DNA of 6,584 bases from Flavobacteriaceae bacterium (lineage in GTDB: Bacteria; Bacteroidota; Bacteroidia; Flavobacteriales; Flavobacteriaceae): positions 1 through 6,584 of the forward strand of contig JAGLKH010000384.1 of the NCBI GenBank assembly GCA_023141985.1, read 5' to 3'. Under the pieces are notes generated by a model. It made no database searches. It was not told where the DNA came from and saw only the letters and a list, made by a program, of their open reading frames with translations. Made by a program: the position numbers and the translations under genes. The first letter of the stretch is position 1; the number at the start of each line of letters is the position of its first letter. Below are positions 6,444-6,584 of the stretch, piece by piece.

Positions 6444-6444
6444 G
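6437..6444 (+). promoter_or_regulatory. Candidate promoter -7 box for the last gene
   Basis: TAGATTTG matches TAnnTTTG exactly, 25 nt before the ATG at 6470 and downstream of the fabI terminator, where a new promoter is needed. TGTG at 6415-6418, 18 nt upstream, agrees with the -33 TTTG in three of four bases. The box is embedded in an inverted repeat. Confidence 0.58.
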
Positions 6445-6469
6445 TTAGAAACCCGTTAACCAGTACGTT

Positions 6470-6584
6470 ATGAAAAAAATTACGTTTATATTTGTTACTC
6501 TTTGTATCACTAATTTAACATTTTCACAGTGTATAAGTTCTAAAGAATACACAGGACCTGCTCCAACATCTACAAATGATGGTT
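6470..6584 (+). CDS. Exported protein of unknown function, N-terminal part (runs off the window)
   Basis: Only 38 codons are visible. The product starts MKKITFIFVTLC, a basic start followed by a hydrophobic stretch, and reaches a probable signal peptidase I site at TFS-Q (before Gln20), the common flavobacterial pattern also seen in the PorD protein of this window. The mature part begins QCISSKEYTGPAP and is rich in Ser, Thr and Pro. Cys21 lies directly after the predicted cleavage site. FSQC resembles a lipobox only poorly, but lipoprotein processing at Cys21 is an alternative. Such starts are frequent in large secreted or T9SS-exported proteins of this group, but nothing here identifies a family, and the C-terminal sorting domain, if any, is outside the window. 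It lies 128 nt after fabI, beyond a terminator, with its own promoter-like box, so it is probably a separate unit. Confidence 0.75.
   Translation, partial: MKKITFIFVTLCITNLTFSQCISSKEYTGPAPTSTNDG

Overview
This window reads as chromosomal DNA from a low-GC (roughly one third G+C by eye) member of the Bacteroidota, most likely family Flavobacteriaceae. Four things support this: TAnnTTTG-type promoter -7 boxes and no Shine-Dalgarno sites at gene starts; signal peptides cleaved just before Gln; a Bacteroidota-type omega subunit; and a DUF4835/PorD protein, a family tied to the type IX secretion system (T9SS). The species cannot be named from sequence reading alone. All genes are on the + strand and coding density is high.

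Layout: (1) 1-363, the C-terminal part of dapA (lysine/diaminopimelate synthesis), cut by the window edge. (2) 364-486, a spacer with weak AT-only hairpins and a clear promoter -7 box. (3) 487-3725, a tight apparent operon bamD-rpoZ-coaBC-porD, with gaps of 11 and 5 nt and then an 8-nt overlap. (4) 3815-5467, recN, which has its own promoter-like box and starts with TTG. (5) 5526-6341, fabI, preceded by a -7 box and a nearly G-free leader, and followed by a good intrinsic terminator at 6367-6395. (6) 6470 to the end, the first 38 codons of an unidentified exported protein whose promoter region carries a 9-bp perfect inverted repeat.

The genes are mostly core functions that share an envelope and biosynthetic theme: a peptidoglycan/lysine precursor (DapA), outer-membrane protein assembly (BamD), a T9SS-linked periplasmic protein (PorD), coenzyme A synthesis (CoaBC, which also supplies the ACP prosthetic group) and fatty-acid synthesis (FabI). 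RNA polymerase omega and the repair ATPase RecN are interspersed.

I see no mobile element, CRISPR array, tRNA or rRNA, toxin-antitoxin pair or defence system, and no previously undescribed multi-gene system. The points most worth a second look are two active-site substitutions in the CoaC half of CoaBC, the inverted repeat over the last promoter, the unusual fabI leader, and the poorly characterised porD gene overlapping coaBC.
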